Source: CAYWNA01 sp964459305
GTDB lineage: Bacteria > Planctomycetota > Planctomycetia > Pirellulales > Pirellulaceae
NCBI GenBank assembly: GCA_964459305.1
Contig: CAYWNA010000031.1
Coordinates: 12,831 to 76,830, forward strand
DNA: 64,000 nucleotides
Direction of reading: 5' to 3'
Shown: in pieces, positions 46,549 to 54,585 of the stretch
Position numbering within the stretch: position 1 is the first letter of the stretch
How the letters are laid out: each line of letters opens with the position of its first letter
The notes under the pieces: generated by a model
Databases searched by the model: none
What the model saw: the letters and a program-made list of their open reading frames with translations, nothing else
What the model was told of the DNA's origin: nothing
Position numbers and translations under genes: made by a program

Positions 46549-47550
46549 ATGATCCGAGTAGCAATCAATGGTCTTGGGAGAATTGGCCGCGCCTTCTTCC
46601 GGCTCAGCGTCAGTGACCCTGAAATACAAGTCATCGCGGTCAATGATCGCGTCGGAATAAAGGAACTAGCCTATCTCCTGAAATACGACTCGATCCATGG
46701 CAGATTCTCTAACAGCGTCGAAACGACCGGCGACGGCCTAATCGTCGACGATAAGCCGATCCGAGTATTGAGAAACGACCACATCAAAGGTCTGCCGTGG
46801 AAAAAGCTCGATATCGATTTCGTCATCGAAGCTACCGGGAGAGTGCGCACCCTTCCCTTGGCGCGACAGCATATCAAAGCGGGCGCGAAGAAAGTGCTGA
46901 TCACGGCGATCCCCAAGAAAGAGTCGTCACGCAGTATTCCGATGTTTATCTATGGAGTAAACGAGAAGACATACAGCGGTGAGCCCGTCATATCAGGTTC
47001 GTCATGTAGCGCCGTTTGTGCAGCCCCGGTATTGCGCGTTTTGAACGCAGAGTTGGCGGTTCGCTACGGTACCCTGACCGCTGTTCATGCATATACGATG
47101 AACCAGCGGCTTCTCGACAGCGCGCACAGCAGTGACTTACGTCGGGGTAGGGCCGCCGCGCTCAACATAGTACCTTCGGCAAGTGAGGCCGCGAGCGTCG
47201 TCTCAGAGCTGGTCCCCGGGCTTGAAGGCAAGCTCATGGGATCCACCATAAGGGTCCCCACAGCGGATGGCTCACTCATGGATATCCTGTGCAAAGTAGA
47301 GAAGTCGGTCGATGCCAGCGAGGTTAACGAGATTCTGCGAGAGTCAGCAGAAAACGAGAGCAGAAGTACCGTTGAATACACGACCGAGCCGTTGGTCAGC
47401 CGGGATATTGTCAATAACTGCAACTCAGCCATTATCGACTCACTGTCGACGTATGTTATGCAGTCATCATGTGTTCGAGTGGCGGCATGGTACGACCACG
47501 AATGGGGTTATGCGGCGAGATTAATGGATATCGTGAAATACATAGAGTAG
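46549..47550 (+). CDS. gap: Divergent glyceraldehyde-3-phosphate dehydrogenase-like protein
   Basis: Protein of 333 residues; ATG at 46549. The NAD-binding start INGLGRIGRAFFRLSV and AVNDRVGIKELAYLLKYDSI are typical, and normal length is kept. The catalytic block is changed: usual NASCTTNCLAP reads SGSSCSAVCAAPVL. The active cysteine is present, but two threonines and the asparagine are replaced. The catalytic histidine region is VHAYTMNQRLLDSAHSSDLR, and substrate arginine RVPTADGSLMD is kept. It is therefore probably a working dehydrogenase with altered specificity. It lies between glycosyltransferases, only 15 bases before a radical SAM gene, and both look AT-richer than their neighbours. 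This is not the expected context of the glycolytic gene. A role on a phosphorylated aldehyde in glycan-precursor synthesis is inferred only. Confidence 0.85.
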   Translation: MIRVAINGLGRIGRAFFRLSVSDPEIQVIAVNDRVGIKELAYLLKYDSIHGRFSNSVETTGDGLIVDDKPIRVLRNDHIKGLPWKKLDIDFVIEATGRVRTLPLARQHIKAGAKKVLITAIPKKESSRSIPMFIYGVNEKTYSGEPVISGSSCSAVCAAPVLRVLNAELAVRYGTLTAVHAYTMNQRLLDSAHSSDLRRGRAAALNIVPSASEAASVVSELVPGLEGKLMGSTIRVPTADGSLMDILCKVEKSVDASEVNEILRESAENESRSTVEYTTEPLVSRDIVNNCNSAIIDSLSTYVMQSSCVRVAAWYDHEWGYAARLMDIVKYIE

Positions 47551-47565
47551 ATCGAGGAAACAAGA

Positions 47566-48552
47566 ATGGGTCTCACCAGCAGATTTCTGAGCAAGAAGTG
47601 GCTTTCCTCGAAGCTGATTAATAGGTTCCCTGACTTTGCCTTGCGCATTGACCCGATTGGGAGCATTGCCATCGAAGCGTCTAGCGCGTGTAACATACGT
47701 TGCCTTTGCTGCCCGGTCGGGAACAAAGCCATTGAAGGCCACAACATGTCAGTTGAGATGTTTGTTAAGATACTCGACCTATTACCTCCTCATATTAGGC
47801 TGCTGAGTTTCTCGCACCGGGGCGATCCGACGATGAACCCAGATTTGCCGAGAATGCTAAATCTGGCATACCGCCGCGGACTCCGGACAGACGTATATAC
47901 CAACGGCCTGAGATTGGATAGACATGTGTCGGAGTTGGTCGAATCGGGTGTGAGTACGATTCGGATAGATCTTGACGGAGCCTCGGAGGAGAGTTACGGG
48001 CGTTATAGGATTGGCAGCGATTTCGAAAAGGTAAAGGCGAACATTGAGGGTTTAGTGGACGCGCGATCGAAATCAAACGGCAAATTCCCGAAGCGAATCA
48101 TTATTATTTGTGTCGTGTCGGCATTCAATGAACATGAGATAACTGAGATTCAAGACATGGCAAAGAGCCTGGGCGTTGACGAGCTTCTGTTCAAGACGGC
48201 GATCATCAACTACGGAACCAAATTCTATAATGACGTAGGCGCGCAGAGCGAGATGTCACCTGCAAACGAGGCGTATCGAAGAGGGGTGAGGCCGAAGGGG
48301 TTTGTCTGCCCGTTCTTGCGACGGGGCGTGATACTCTACAACGGCGACTTGCTGATATGTACGATGGATTTTGAAGGCGCGTATGTCATCGGGAACATCT
48401 TGCAAGAGGGCAGTTTCTCGAAAGTATTTCACAGCAAAAGGGCGCGCGCCATCAGGAGGGAGATCGTCAAACAAGCAGGCTCTTTATGCAAGTCGTGTGC
48501 TGTCGTTGCGCATAATCATTACATGGAGAGCATAAGCAGAAAGTTTGCATAG
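47566..48552 (+). CDS. Radical SAM/SPASM-type protein paired with the GAPDH paralogue
   Basis: Protein of 328 residues; ATG at 47566, 15 bases after the GAPDH-like stop. The iron-sulfur motif is in EASSACNIRCLCCPVGNKAI (CX3CX2C), followed by LLSFSHRGDPTMNPDLPRML as a GGE-like segment and STIRIDLDGASEESYGRYRI, a standard strand. The C-terminal region has CPFLRRGVILYNGDLLICTM and CKSCAVVAHN, consistent with a SPASM-like auxiliary cluster site. Members modify peptides, sugars or cofactors. Close spacing implies co-expression with the GAPDH-like gene. No peptide precursor was found nearby. Codon use is AT-rich, suggesting the pair was acquired together. Confidence 0.85.
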   Translation: MGLTSRFLSKKWLSSKLINRFPDFALRIDPIGSIAIEASSACNIRCLCCPVGNKAIEGHNMSVEMFVKILDLLPPHIRLLSFSHRGDPTMNPDLPRMLNLAYRRGLRTDVYTNGLRLDRHVSELVESGVSTIRIDLDGASEESYGRYRIGSDFEKVKANIEGLVDARSKSNGKFPKRIIIICVVSAFNEHEITEIQDMAKSLGVDELLFKTAIINYGTKFYNDVGAQSEMSPANEAYRRGVRPKGFVCPFLRRGVILYNGDLLICTMDFEGAYVIGNILQEGSFSKVFHSKRARAIRREIVKQAGSLCKSCAVVAHNHYMESISRKFA

Positions 48553-48778
48553 AAATACCAGGGGCGTATCTTGGGAACGGGGCGTCTGCGCCGATCGGAC
48601 GGTACAAGGGGACGTAAACGACTCATGAACGCCTAAAAACTGATCAACTTTACCGACTGCGAACACGTGAACGGTAGGCAAGTCGTGCTGCGTGAGCAGC
48701 AAGAGCTAGTTCGCTTGTGCGAAAAACTGAGCTATCGCAAACAACCCGTGATGTATAGCAACACAATTGAGACTCAGC

Positions 48779-49633
48779 ATGGCCAGCCCCTTGGTAAGTA
48801 TCGTCATTCCCACCCACAACCGTCCCCAGATGCTCCTGCGGGCTGTCGAAAGCGCATTGGCTCAAACGGTCAATGAGCTGGAAGTTCTGGTCGTGGATGA
48901 CGGGTCGGATGAACCCGTCGCGTTGCCGAACCTGCCCAAGGTGAGAGTCGAACGACAACCTATCAACCGGGGAATCGCCGTTACCCGCAACAACGGCGCG
49001 CGGCTGGCCGTGGGACGATGGATTACGTACCTTGACGACGACGACGAACTGATGCCACATGCCGTTGCTGCAGCTTCAGAAGCCGTACAAAACAGCGAAC
49101 TACCGGCTCCAGTCGCTGTTCTTGCCGGAATGCAATTAGTGTCGCCCAGAGGAACGGTGGTTGGCACACGCCTCCCCCCGACTTTGCCAAGAGGCAGAAA
49201 TTATTCCTTGGAGGAAATCGAACCGCACCAGTCGTTTCTCTGCAAGCAGACATTATTTATCGAACGGCACGTCCTGCTTGGCATTGGCGGTTACGACGAA
49301 TCTCTGCGTACGCGTGAACATGCCGAGATGTTTCTGCGTCTGAATCCGGTCTGCTCGCTCATCGGGCTTTCCACCGTAACCTACCGTCAATATCGGCACG
49401 ATGGCCCCCGCCTTTCTCGTGACCCCGGCCGCCGGCAGGTCGATTTCCAAAAGGTCATTCGTAAGCATCGTGCGACTTTCCGGAGCCATCGCAAGATGTA
49501 TGCTGATTTTGTCTACAACCACGCAAGGACTTCCTTTCGCCTTGGACAAAGGGGAGCAGCTACCCTGAACTTCCTGAAATCCCTCTTTATTCACCCACCG
49601 CATGTATTGCGCCGGGCAATAGGGAATTGTTGA
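48779..49633 (+). CDS. GT2-family glycosyltransferase
   Basis: Protein of 284 residues from the ATG at 48779 (MASPLVSIVIPTHNRPQMLL); a TTG 12 bases earlier is less likely. GT-A motifs: VSIVIPTHNRP, EVLVVDDGSDEP, GIAVTRNNGARLAVGRWITY with LDDDDE as the DXD metal site, and YDESLRTREHAEMFLRLNPV. The C-terminal ~60 residues are basic. A 226-base gap precedes it; that gap has a short frame (from about 48667) with no recognisable family. It probably works with the sulfotransferase gene that follows on the same strand. Confidence 0.87.
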   Translation: MASPLVSIVIPTHNRPQMLLRAVESALAQTVNELEVLVVDDGSDEPVALPNLPKVRVERQPINRGIAVTRNNGARLAVGRWITYLDDDDELMPHAVAAASEAVQNSELPAPVAVLAGMQLVSPRGTVVGTRLPPTLPRGRNYSLEEIEPHQSFLCKQTLFIERHVLLGIGGYDESLRTREHAEMFLRLNPVCSLIGLSTVTYRQYRHDGPRLSRDPGRRQVDFQKVIRKHRATFRSHRKMYADFVYNHARTSFRLGQRGAATLNFLKSLFIHPPHVLRRAIGNC

Positions 49634-49689
49634 CGATCAATTTGACGCCTGCACAGGCTTGCACGAACACCAAAGCAGGAACCGGATGA

Positions 49690-50565
49690 ATGCAGCCGTT
49701 GTTGAATCTCTTGCTCAAAAGACATCGAAAACTCCCGTGGGCAATTCAGCTCGCCCTAGCCAAATTTGTGACGACGGGTGCGAAGTTTCGGTTTTCGCGA
49801 CTGTTTTCGGACGTCGAAACCTACGCGACGTTCATTGGCTATTCTCGGAGCGGCCATAGCGTAGTTGCAGCGTTGCTGGACGCGCATCCGAATGTTGTGA
49901 TGGCCCACGAACTGCGCGCGCTTAAGTACATTCAACACGGGCTCAGTCGAGAGTCGCTCTATTACTTGCTGTTTCAGAACACCCGAATCCGGGGGCATTC
50001 TTGGGAACGTCGTGGCGGATACAAGTACGACGTGCCTGGGCAGTGGCAAGGTTCTCCGACGAAGATCCGCGTCATTGGCGATAAACACGCTCCTGTTACG
50101 GCCTCACAACTCGCCTCCCGTCCGGAACTGCTGGCGACCCTCAAAAGCGCGGTAAACGTGCCGGTCAAAATGATCCACGTTGTGCGCAATCCGTTCGACA
50201 ACATAACGACGGTTGCTTTGAGACGCACGGGTCATGACGAGCCGCCCGAGCTATCGCTCATAATCGAGCATTACTTCCAGCAATGTGAATCCGTATTGGC
50301 GGTAAAGAAAATTGTTGGCCCGGATGGCGTGTTCGACTTGTGGCACGAAGAGTTCCTTCGCCAGCCACAAGCAACGCTCAAGAGGCTATGCCTCTGGCTT
50401 GGGGTCGAGCCATTTTCCGATTACTTGGACGCGTGCTCAAGCATCTTATTTGATACGCCTCACAATACGCGTTTCACGATCGAGTGGAAGGATGACGTAC
50501 GGCGGATGGTCGAAGCGCAAATGCACCGGTTTTCATTTCTTAAGGAGTACCGTTTTGAAGCATAG
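49690..50565 (+). CDS. Sulfotransferase-family protein
   Basis: Protein of 291 residues; ATG at 49690 after caggaaccggatga. The phosphosulfate-binding loop is TFIGYSRSGHSVVAALLDAH and the 3'-phosphate motif is PVKMIHVVRNPFDNITTVAL. An SRSGHS loop instead of PKSGTT is a known variation. An N-terminal segment (about 1-45) is basic and hydrophobic and may touch the membrane. This is the second sulfotransferase of the window and lies 57 bases after the GT2 gene, so the two probably build one sulfated residue. The downstream neighbour is a decayed transposase. Confidence 0.82.
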   Translation: MQPLLNLLLKRHRKLPWAIQLALAKFVTTGAKFRFSRLFSDVETYATFIGYSRSGHSVVAALLDAHPNVVMAHELRALKYIQHGLSRESLYYLLFQNTRIRGHSWERRGGYKYDVPGQWQGSPTKIRVIGDKHAPVTASQLASRPELLATLKSAVNVPVKMIHVVRNPFDNITTVALRRTGHDEPPELSLIIEHYFQQCESVLAVKKIVGPDGVFDLWHEEFLRQPQATLKRLCLWLGVEPFSDYLDACSSILFDTPHNTRFTIEWKDDVRRMVEAQMHRFSFLKEYRFEA

Positions 50566-50597
50566 ACGGAGAACTACACTGCGCAGGACAGGCGGGA

Positions 50598-51206
50598 GTG
50601 CCGCAGAAATGTGATTCCAAGAGACTCTTCGAGCAAACTATCAGAGATCAGCGGGTCGTCCAGGACCATTCGGACACGTTCTGGCAGGATGGCTCTTCTT
50701 TTGGGGCGTCGACTGCTCCCGATGGGATCGACTCGGCAAGTAGCGTCGACAAAAACACTTTCAAGCAAATCCCCCAGGACCACTGGGAGACCTTCAAGGC
50801 TACCTATCCTCGCTTTGATACGCCTGACTATGACACCGCAGTCCAGAAGATGCTCGACTGCGGCGAAAAACGCCGCATCGCCTTCACCTGCAAGTCGTCT
50901 TTCTGTCTGTCCTGTGCCCAGCCGCGGATGAGCCAGTGGGCCGATTTCATCGGATGTCGCCCCTTCCCTGGAGTCACCTATCGCCATTTCATCCTGACCG
51001 CACCCGACTTCCTTCGTAACTGGTTCTATCAGTGCCCCGACTTGCTCCGCCAATTGATGCGTCGAGGTTATGCCTGCCTGCTCGACATTTTTCAGACCAC
51101 CACCGGCAAACGCGCTCGCCCGAGTACGGGTGGGCGGGCGGGAGGCCATTCCATGCCAGATCAGCGATGTGAGTCGGCACGACGATGGGTCCATCCGCTC
51201 GTTTGA
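50598..51206 (+). pseudogene. IS91-family transposase remnant
   Basis: The frame encodes FKQIPQDHWETFKATYPRFD, EKRRIAFTCKSSFCLSCAQP and GVTYRHFILTAPDFLRNWFY, which match the N-terminal zinc-binding part of IS91-type transposases. Relatives carry two more cysteines between MLDCG and EKRRIAF; these are missing here, so an internal in-frame deletion is likely. After about 51100 the sequence no longer resembles a transposase and the tyrosine-recombinase-like catalytic domain is absent. It is a non-functional fragment at the edge of the glycan locus. Confidence 0.8.
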
Positions 51207-51843
51207 CGATCTGCCAACTCTAATCCCTGGACAGTTTATGCAATGAGAAATCCCTTACTACTTTCTCACTGATATCCATTTGGAGAAGGATGTTCTTTCA
51301 CATAGCTCACAAGATCGCGGTGAACGAAATCGTCCCAGTCGATCTGAAAATGGTACTTCCCATTTGAGACTCTGGTTTGCATGCCTGTCTGCGCCATCGT
51401 GATCCCTCCGCATCGAGAAACGAAATCCGGCGCAGCCCATCTTCGATCAGGCTCGGGCCCGCCGCGACTGGTGCATGCGCCAAGCCGCCTCCACTTCGCA
51501 CAGCAGGGCCAAAGTCAGGCGATTTCGGCCGCAGAGGACAGCCCGTCTGTTGGCAGTGTACAGTTATCGCTGAAGTGGGTGAAAAGCACGTCTTGAGATG
51601 GCGGAATGTATTAGGATCTGGAGACGTGGTCAAGATGAACCTGGCAGCCCGCGCCCACTCCCAACGTCATTAGCGGCCAACATCAGTCTCGATGGCGGGT
51701 CTGCAGATGCTTTGGTAGATCGTCGCCAGTATGCCTCCTCCGTGATTTGCCTCATTGACGACTTTGCAGCGATGGTCAGGTATACGTCGGAGAATCCTCA
51801 ACGGTCAACCGTGCGTGTAAGTTCGCTGGTTATCTGCGACGAT
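51207..51843. other. Gap with possible decayed coding sequence
   Basis: About 640 bases without a confident gene. On the minus strand near 51270-51370 one frame reads NGKYHFQIDWDDFVHRDLVS and ends shortly after (PNGYQ-stop). This has protein-like composition and could be the end of a lost gene, but the upstream part is interrupted. Nothing else was assigned. The region borders the transposase remnant. Confidence 0.35.
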
Positions 51844-53238
51844 TCATCGCATCGACCGCAAGTCCTTCATGTCAAGCGCCGTCTCAACTGTCGCAGATAT
51901 TAGATGCTCTGCAGTTTCGGGCACGTAGGGGAACAGGTCGTAATACTTTGGCGCGCCCAGAACTTCGTAGCCGCCAAGAGGAAACTGTTCTGCCACAGGG
52001 ATATAGCCTGCCTCGGCGTTGTTCGAGTACCCAACGACAAGCACGTCGCCGCCGATCCGCTTTTCGATCTCCATGCCAATTTCCGCAAACACTTCGCCCG
52101 GCAGAGCTACCATCATGAAATCGTCAAGGCGGATGATCTGCACGAGCAAGGATATCTTTGAATATTCTCTCTCCGACCTGAGGGCTTCCAGTGCGTCTTC
52201 GGCCCAGGACATTGCGCGTTTGGAGGCCCACGTATGCGGTTTCTTCTGTCGAGTGTACTTCTTCAAAGTGCCCTCGATCGCCTCGACCGTCGGCATAGGC
52301 CCCTTCTGCAATGTGACATTCGCGGTTTTCATTCGGAGATGTTGCCTGGAAGATGTTCGTAGCTTCGGATAGGCTTCTCTTACCTTCAGCGCGAGCAAAC
52401 TTGCATATTTATCGACTACCGGTAACGAACCGTGTATCTTCGGATTCATGTTGCCGCCGCAGCCCTGCAAGAACTGAGCAAAATCCACATCAGGCAGAGC
52501 TTCGAGCGTGCTGCAGAGCCTGCCGGGGTAATCTGCTGAAATCAGAAATGTGTCTGCGGATACGGTTAGCGGATGACAGGCAAAACTGACAAGGAGTGCC
52601 GTCTTTCGGCTTTCCAAAAGGTCGAGGCGCACGACTTTGACGCGACCGTCAACAGGACCACTGGGCGCATCCAGATCATTGATGTCCCGCAGGCGTCCGA
52701 TTTTGATGCGGTTCACGTTCAGGTTTGTTTCCACAGTCCCATACCCGATCAACGCTTTCTCCGCACTGCCCATGGCGGCCTTGACGCTTTCGACGACCCT
52801 CTCGCCCAGCATCTGCATATACTCATCATCCGCCATGAGTACGCCTCGCAAGAAAATGGTCTGCGGCGAAGTGTGAGTATGAGAGGAGTTGATGGCGATG
52901 TTTGCTTCGGGAATGCCGAATGCCGAGATCCTACGTCTTAGCCGGCTACAGAAGTCACCATCCACTCCCAGCAGATCGCACGATATGATGGCAACCTGCT
53001 GGGCGCCGCACGACAAGTACGTAGTGCGGGCATACAACCGGTCGGCGATTTTTCCAGTTCGTTTTGCAGGATCGCTCCGCGTATAGATCGTGGCGACAGG
53101 GTGATTCGGCGAGATATCCGCCTTGCCAAATCCTGCCATGAGCTGATCCACGGGGGCAGGCGAGACTTGCGCAGTCGACAAGCTGGGGCATACAAGAGTC
53201 AGAACGAAGAGTGTCAAACAGCTGCAGGAAATGCGCAT
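51844..53238 (-). CDS. Secreted neutral/alkaline ceramidase-like protein
   Basis: Protein of 464 residues from the ATG at 53238 (MRISCSCLTLFVLTLVCP); the only longer start is a TTG. The signal peptide ends near LSTAQV. AGFGKADISPNHPVATIYTR and AINSSHTHTSPQTIFLRG match the neutral/alkaline ceramidase group; the latter holds the catalytic serine and zinc-binding histidines. Further motifs are LVSFACHPLTVSADTFLISA and VALPGEVFAEIGMEIEKRIG. Length is shorter than full neutral ceramidases, which carry an extra C-terminal domain, as is normal for many planctomycete homologues. True ceramidases hydrolyse ceramide; here an amide or ester of another lipid or sugar is equally possible. It is a single gene. 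Confidence 0.83.
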   Translation of the reverse strand: MRISCSCLTLFVLTLVCPSLSTAQVSPAPVDQLMAGFGKADISPNHPVATIYTRSDPAKRTGKIADRLYARTTYLSCGAQQVAIISCDLLGVDGDFCSRLRRRISAFGIPEANIAINSSHTHTSPQTIFLRGVLMADDEYMQMLGERVVESVKAAMGSAEKALIGYGTVETNLNVNRIKIGRLRDINDLDAPSGPVDGRVKVVRLDLLESRKTALLVSFACHPLTVSADTFLISADYPGRLCSTLEALPDVDFAQFLQGCGGNMNPKIHGSLPVVDKYASLLALKVREAYPKLRTSSRQHLRMKTANVTLQKGPMPTVEAIEGTLKKYTRQKKPHTWASKRAMSWAEDALEALRSEREYSKISLLVQIIRLDDFMMVALPGEVFAEIGMEIEKRIGGDVLVVGYSNNAEAGYIPVAEQFPLGGYEVLGAPKYYDLFPYVPETAEHLISATVETALDMKDLRSMR

Positions 53239-53346
53239 AGGTCGGTCTCTCAGTGAGATGTTTGCAGACAATTATGCCAAGAGATCGCAATCACCCGATC
53301 ACCGCGGTGCAGCTGCCGGCTTTGCCGAAATCGCCCGCAGGCGAGC

Positions 53347-54003
53347 CTATCGGGGCTTTCTTGCCTTACGGCCCAGCCGTTGTCGTAGTTGATGTTGGCG
53401 ACAGACCTTGACGCCCTCGATTTCTTCGACCAAGTCCCGAACGGCGTGCAGTTGGAACAGCTTCACTTGCTTGTGATTCGGACAAGTTCCGATGGGATGT
53501 AGCGACTTGTAGCCCGGCGCTTTCTGCCAGCGGTTCTTTGCTGCTGTCGCCAACCGATGATCCTCGTCGGCCATGATCAGCGCAGCGTCGCGGAGAGAAA
53601 CACCCCTGGACCTTTCACGGCCTTTCGAGACTGGCTTCTGGTGGACGGGCTTCTCCAACGAGACAACTGCGGATCGCAGACGATGCACCCTCTCCCGCCA
53701 GTCGGACACGTCCATCAACTCGATCGTTTCTAGCCATTCATGCCAGACTGGCAGTTGCGAGAATCCTCGTTGACGCGCCAGTTGCCATGGGCCATCGGCC
53801 ACGGGCAGCTGTACCTCCAGCCGCCTTGCCAGAATGCAGATCGAGTCGTCTAATTGGTCGAATGTCTTCATCTGCTCCGGGGTCGCAATCTGTCGTTGAC
53901 CGTACTCCGGATGCTCTTGCCACTCGATTTCGTCGATCAAGGCAACGATACTGTCGATCGCTTCGATGATACGTGGAGCAAGGGGGGCTGTATCAATTGG
54001 CAC
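53347..54003 (-). CDS. Hypothetical protein with possible DNA-binding C-terminal region
   Basis: Protein of 218 residues. The GTG at 54003 (VPIDTAPLAPRIIEAIDSIV) was chosen because AAGGAG lies 8 bases upstream; longer starts at 54063 lack one. The N-terminal half is acidic and helical (IVALIDEIEWQEHPEYGQRQ). The C-terminal ~70 residues read SLRDAALIMADEDHRLATAA and WQKAPGYKSLHPIGTCPNHK, a layout reminiscent of small excisionase-like or helix-turn-helix modules of planctomycetes. There is no signal peptide. It resembles an accessory or mobile-element protein. Function unknown. Confidence 0.55.
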   Translation of the reverse strand: MPIDTAPLAPRIIEAIDSIVALIDEIEWQEHPEYGQRQIATPEQMKTFDQLDDSICILARRLEVQLPVADGPWQLARQRGFSQLPVWHEWLETIELMDVSDWRERVHRLRSAVVSLEKPVHQKPVSKGRERSRGVSLRDAALIMADEDHRLATAAKNRWQKAPGYKSLHPIGTCPNHKQVKLFQLHAVRDLVEEIEGVKVCRQHQLRQRLGRKARKPR

Positions 54004-54085
54004 GGTTCCATCTCCTTCGTAGTCCGACCGACTCGGTTGCCGCCATGCAAACAGCCATAACACCGCTCCCCGTCGAAAATGACTC

Positions 54086-54200
54086 GTTTAGCCGCGAGCC
54101 GCCAGGGGAGCGAGTGGGTACCCACCGTCACTCGGACGCGCTCCCCTGGCGGGTCGCGGCTAAACAGTAAAACTGCCAATCCTCACTGGTCACGGCATAA
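54086..54200. repeat. Palindromic repeat, family B (full copy)
   Basis: The arms 54086-54112 and 54139-54165 are 27 bases and complementary with one mismatch; the left arm starts gtttagccgcgagccgccag. The loop is 26 bases. On the right the similarity to 18830-18882 continues for about 35 bases (through ccaatcctcac). It lies in the gap between the minus-strand hypothetical gene and the plus-strand sulfatase. Confidence 0.85.
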
Positions 54201-54585
54201 CCGCGTCCGGCACCCGGGTCGCTGGCGGGCGTAATCCGGCCGTCCGCAGTCTCCGATATTGTATCAGACGGTTTTACGCCCGTCGCCACTCGTCGCCAAA
54301 ACTCAGCGAAACTTTCAGATTCCACATGGAGACCGCTTTCGCGAGGGGAGTGGGGCGAACGCGGGGAAGAATGCCTCTGCGTCCAGACTCGCATGAAAGC
54401 CGAAGGAATAAGGGGCTCTGTGGGAATGCGACCGGAGCCGATGAGAATCGAAGAGAGCGATGGAGCCGATCACGGATGTTCGGCACGCTTTCAGAGCTTA
54501 CAATAACTGGCGCGAAGGCAACAGGTCATCGTGAGCTTCAAGGCCCGACCCGCTGGAAAGATCAACCCGAAGGAGTAGCGTAGCC
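54201..54585. other. Sulfatase upstream region, no gene supported
   Basis: About 385 bases ahead of the sulfatase. A tacaat hexamer sits about 90 bases before the sulfatase ATG, but no matching -35 box was convincing. No hairpin or gene was identified. Confidence 0.35.

Noticed and set aside
48667..48876. Small frame of 69 codons before the GT2 gene
   Set aside because: The first ~35 residues look protein-like, but there is no known family and the frame runs into the GT2 gene out of frame.
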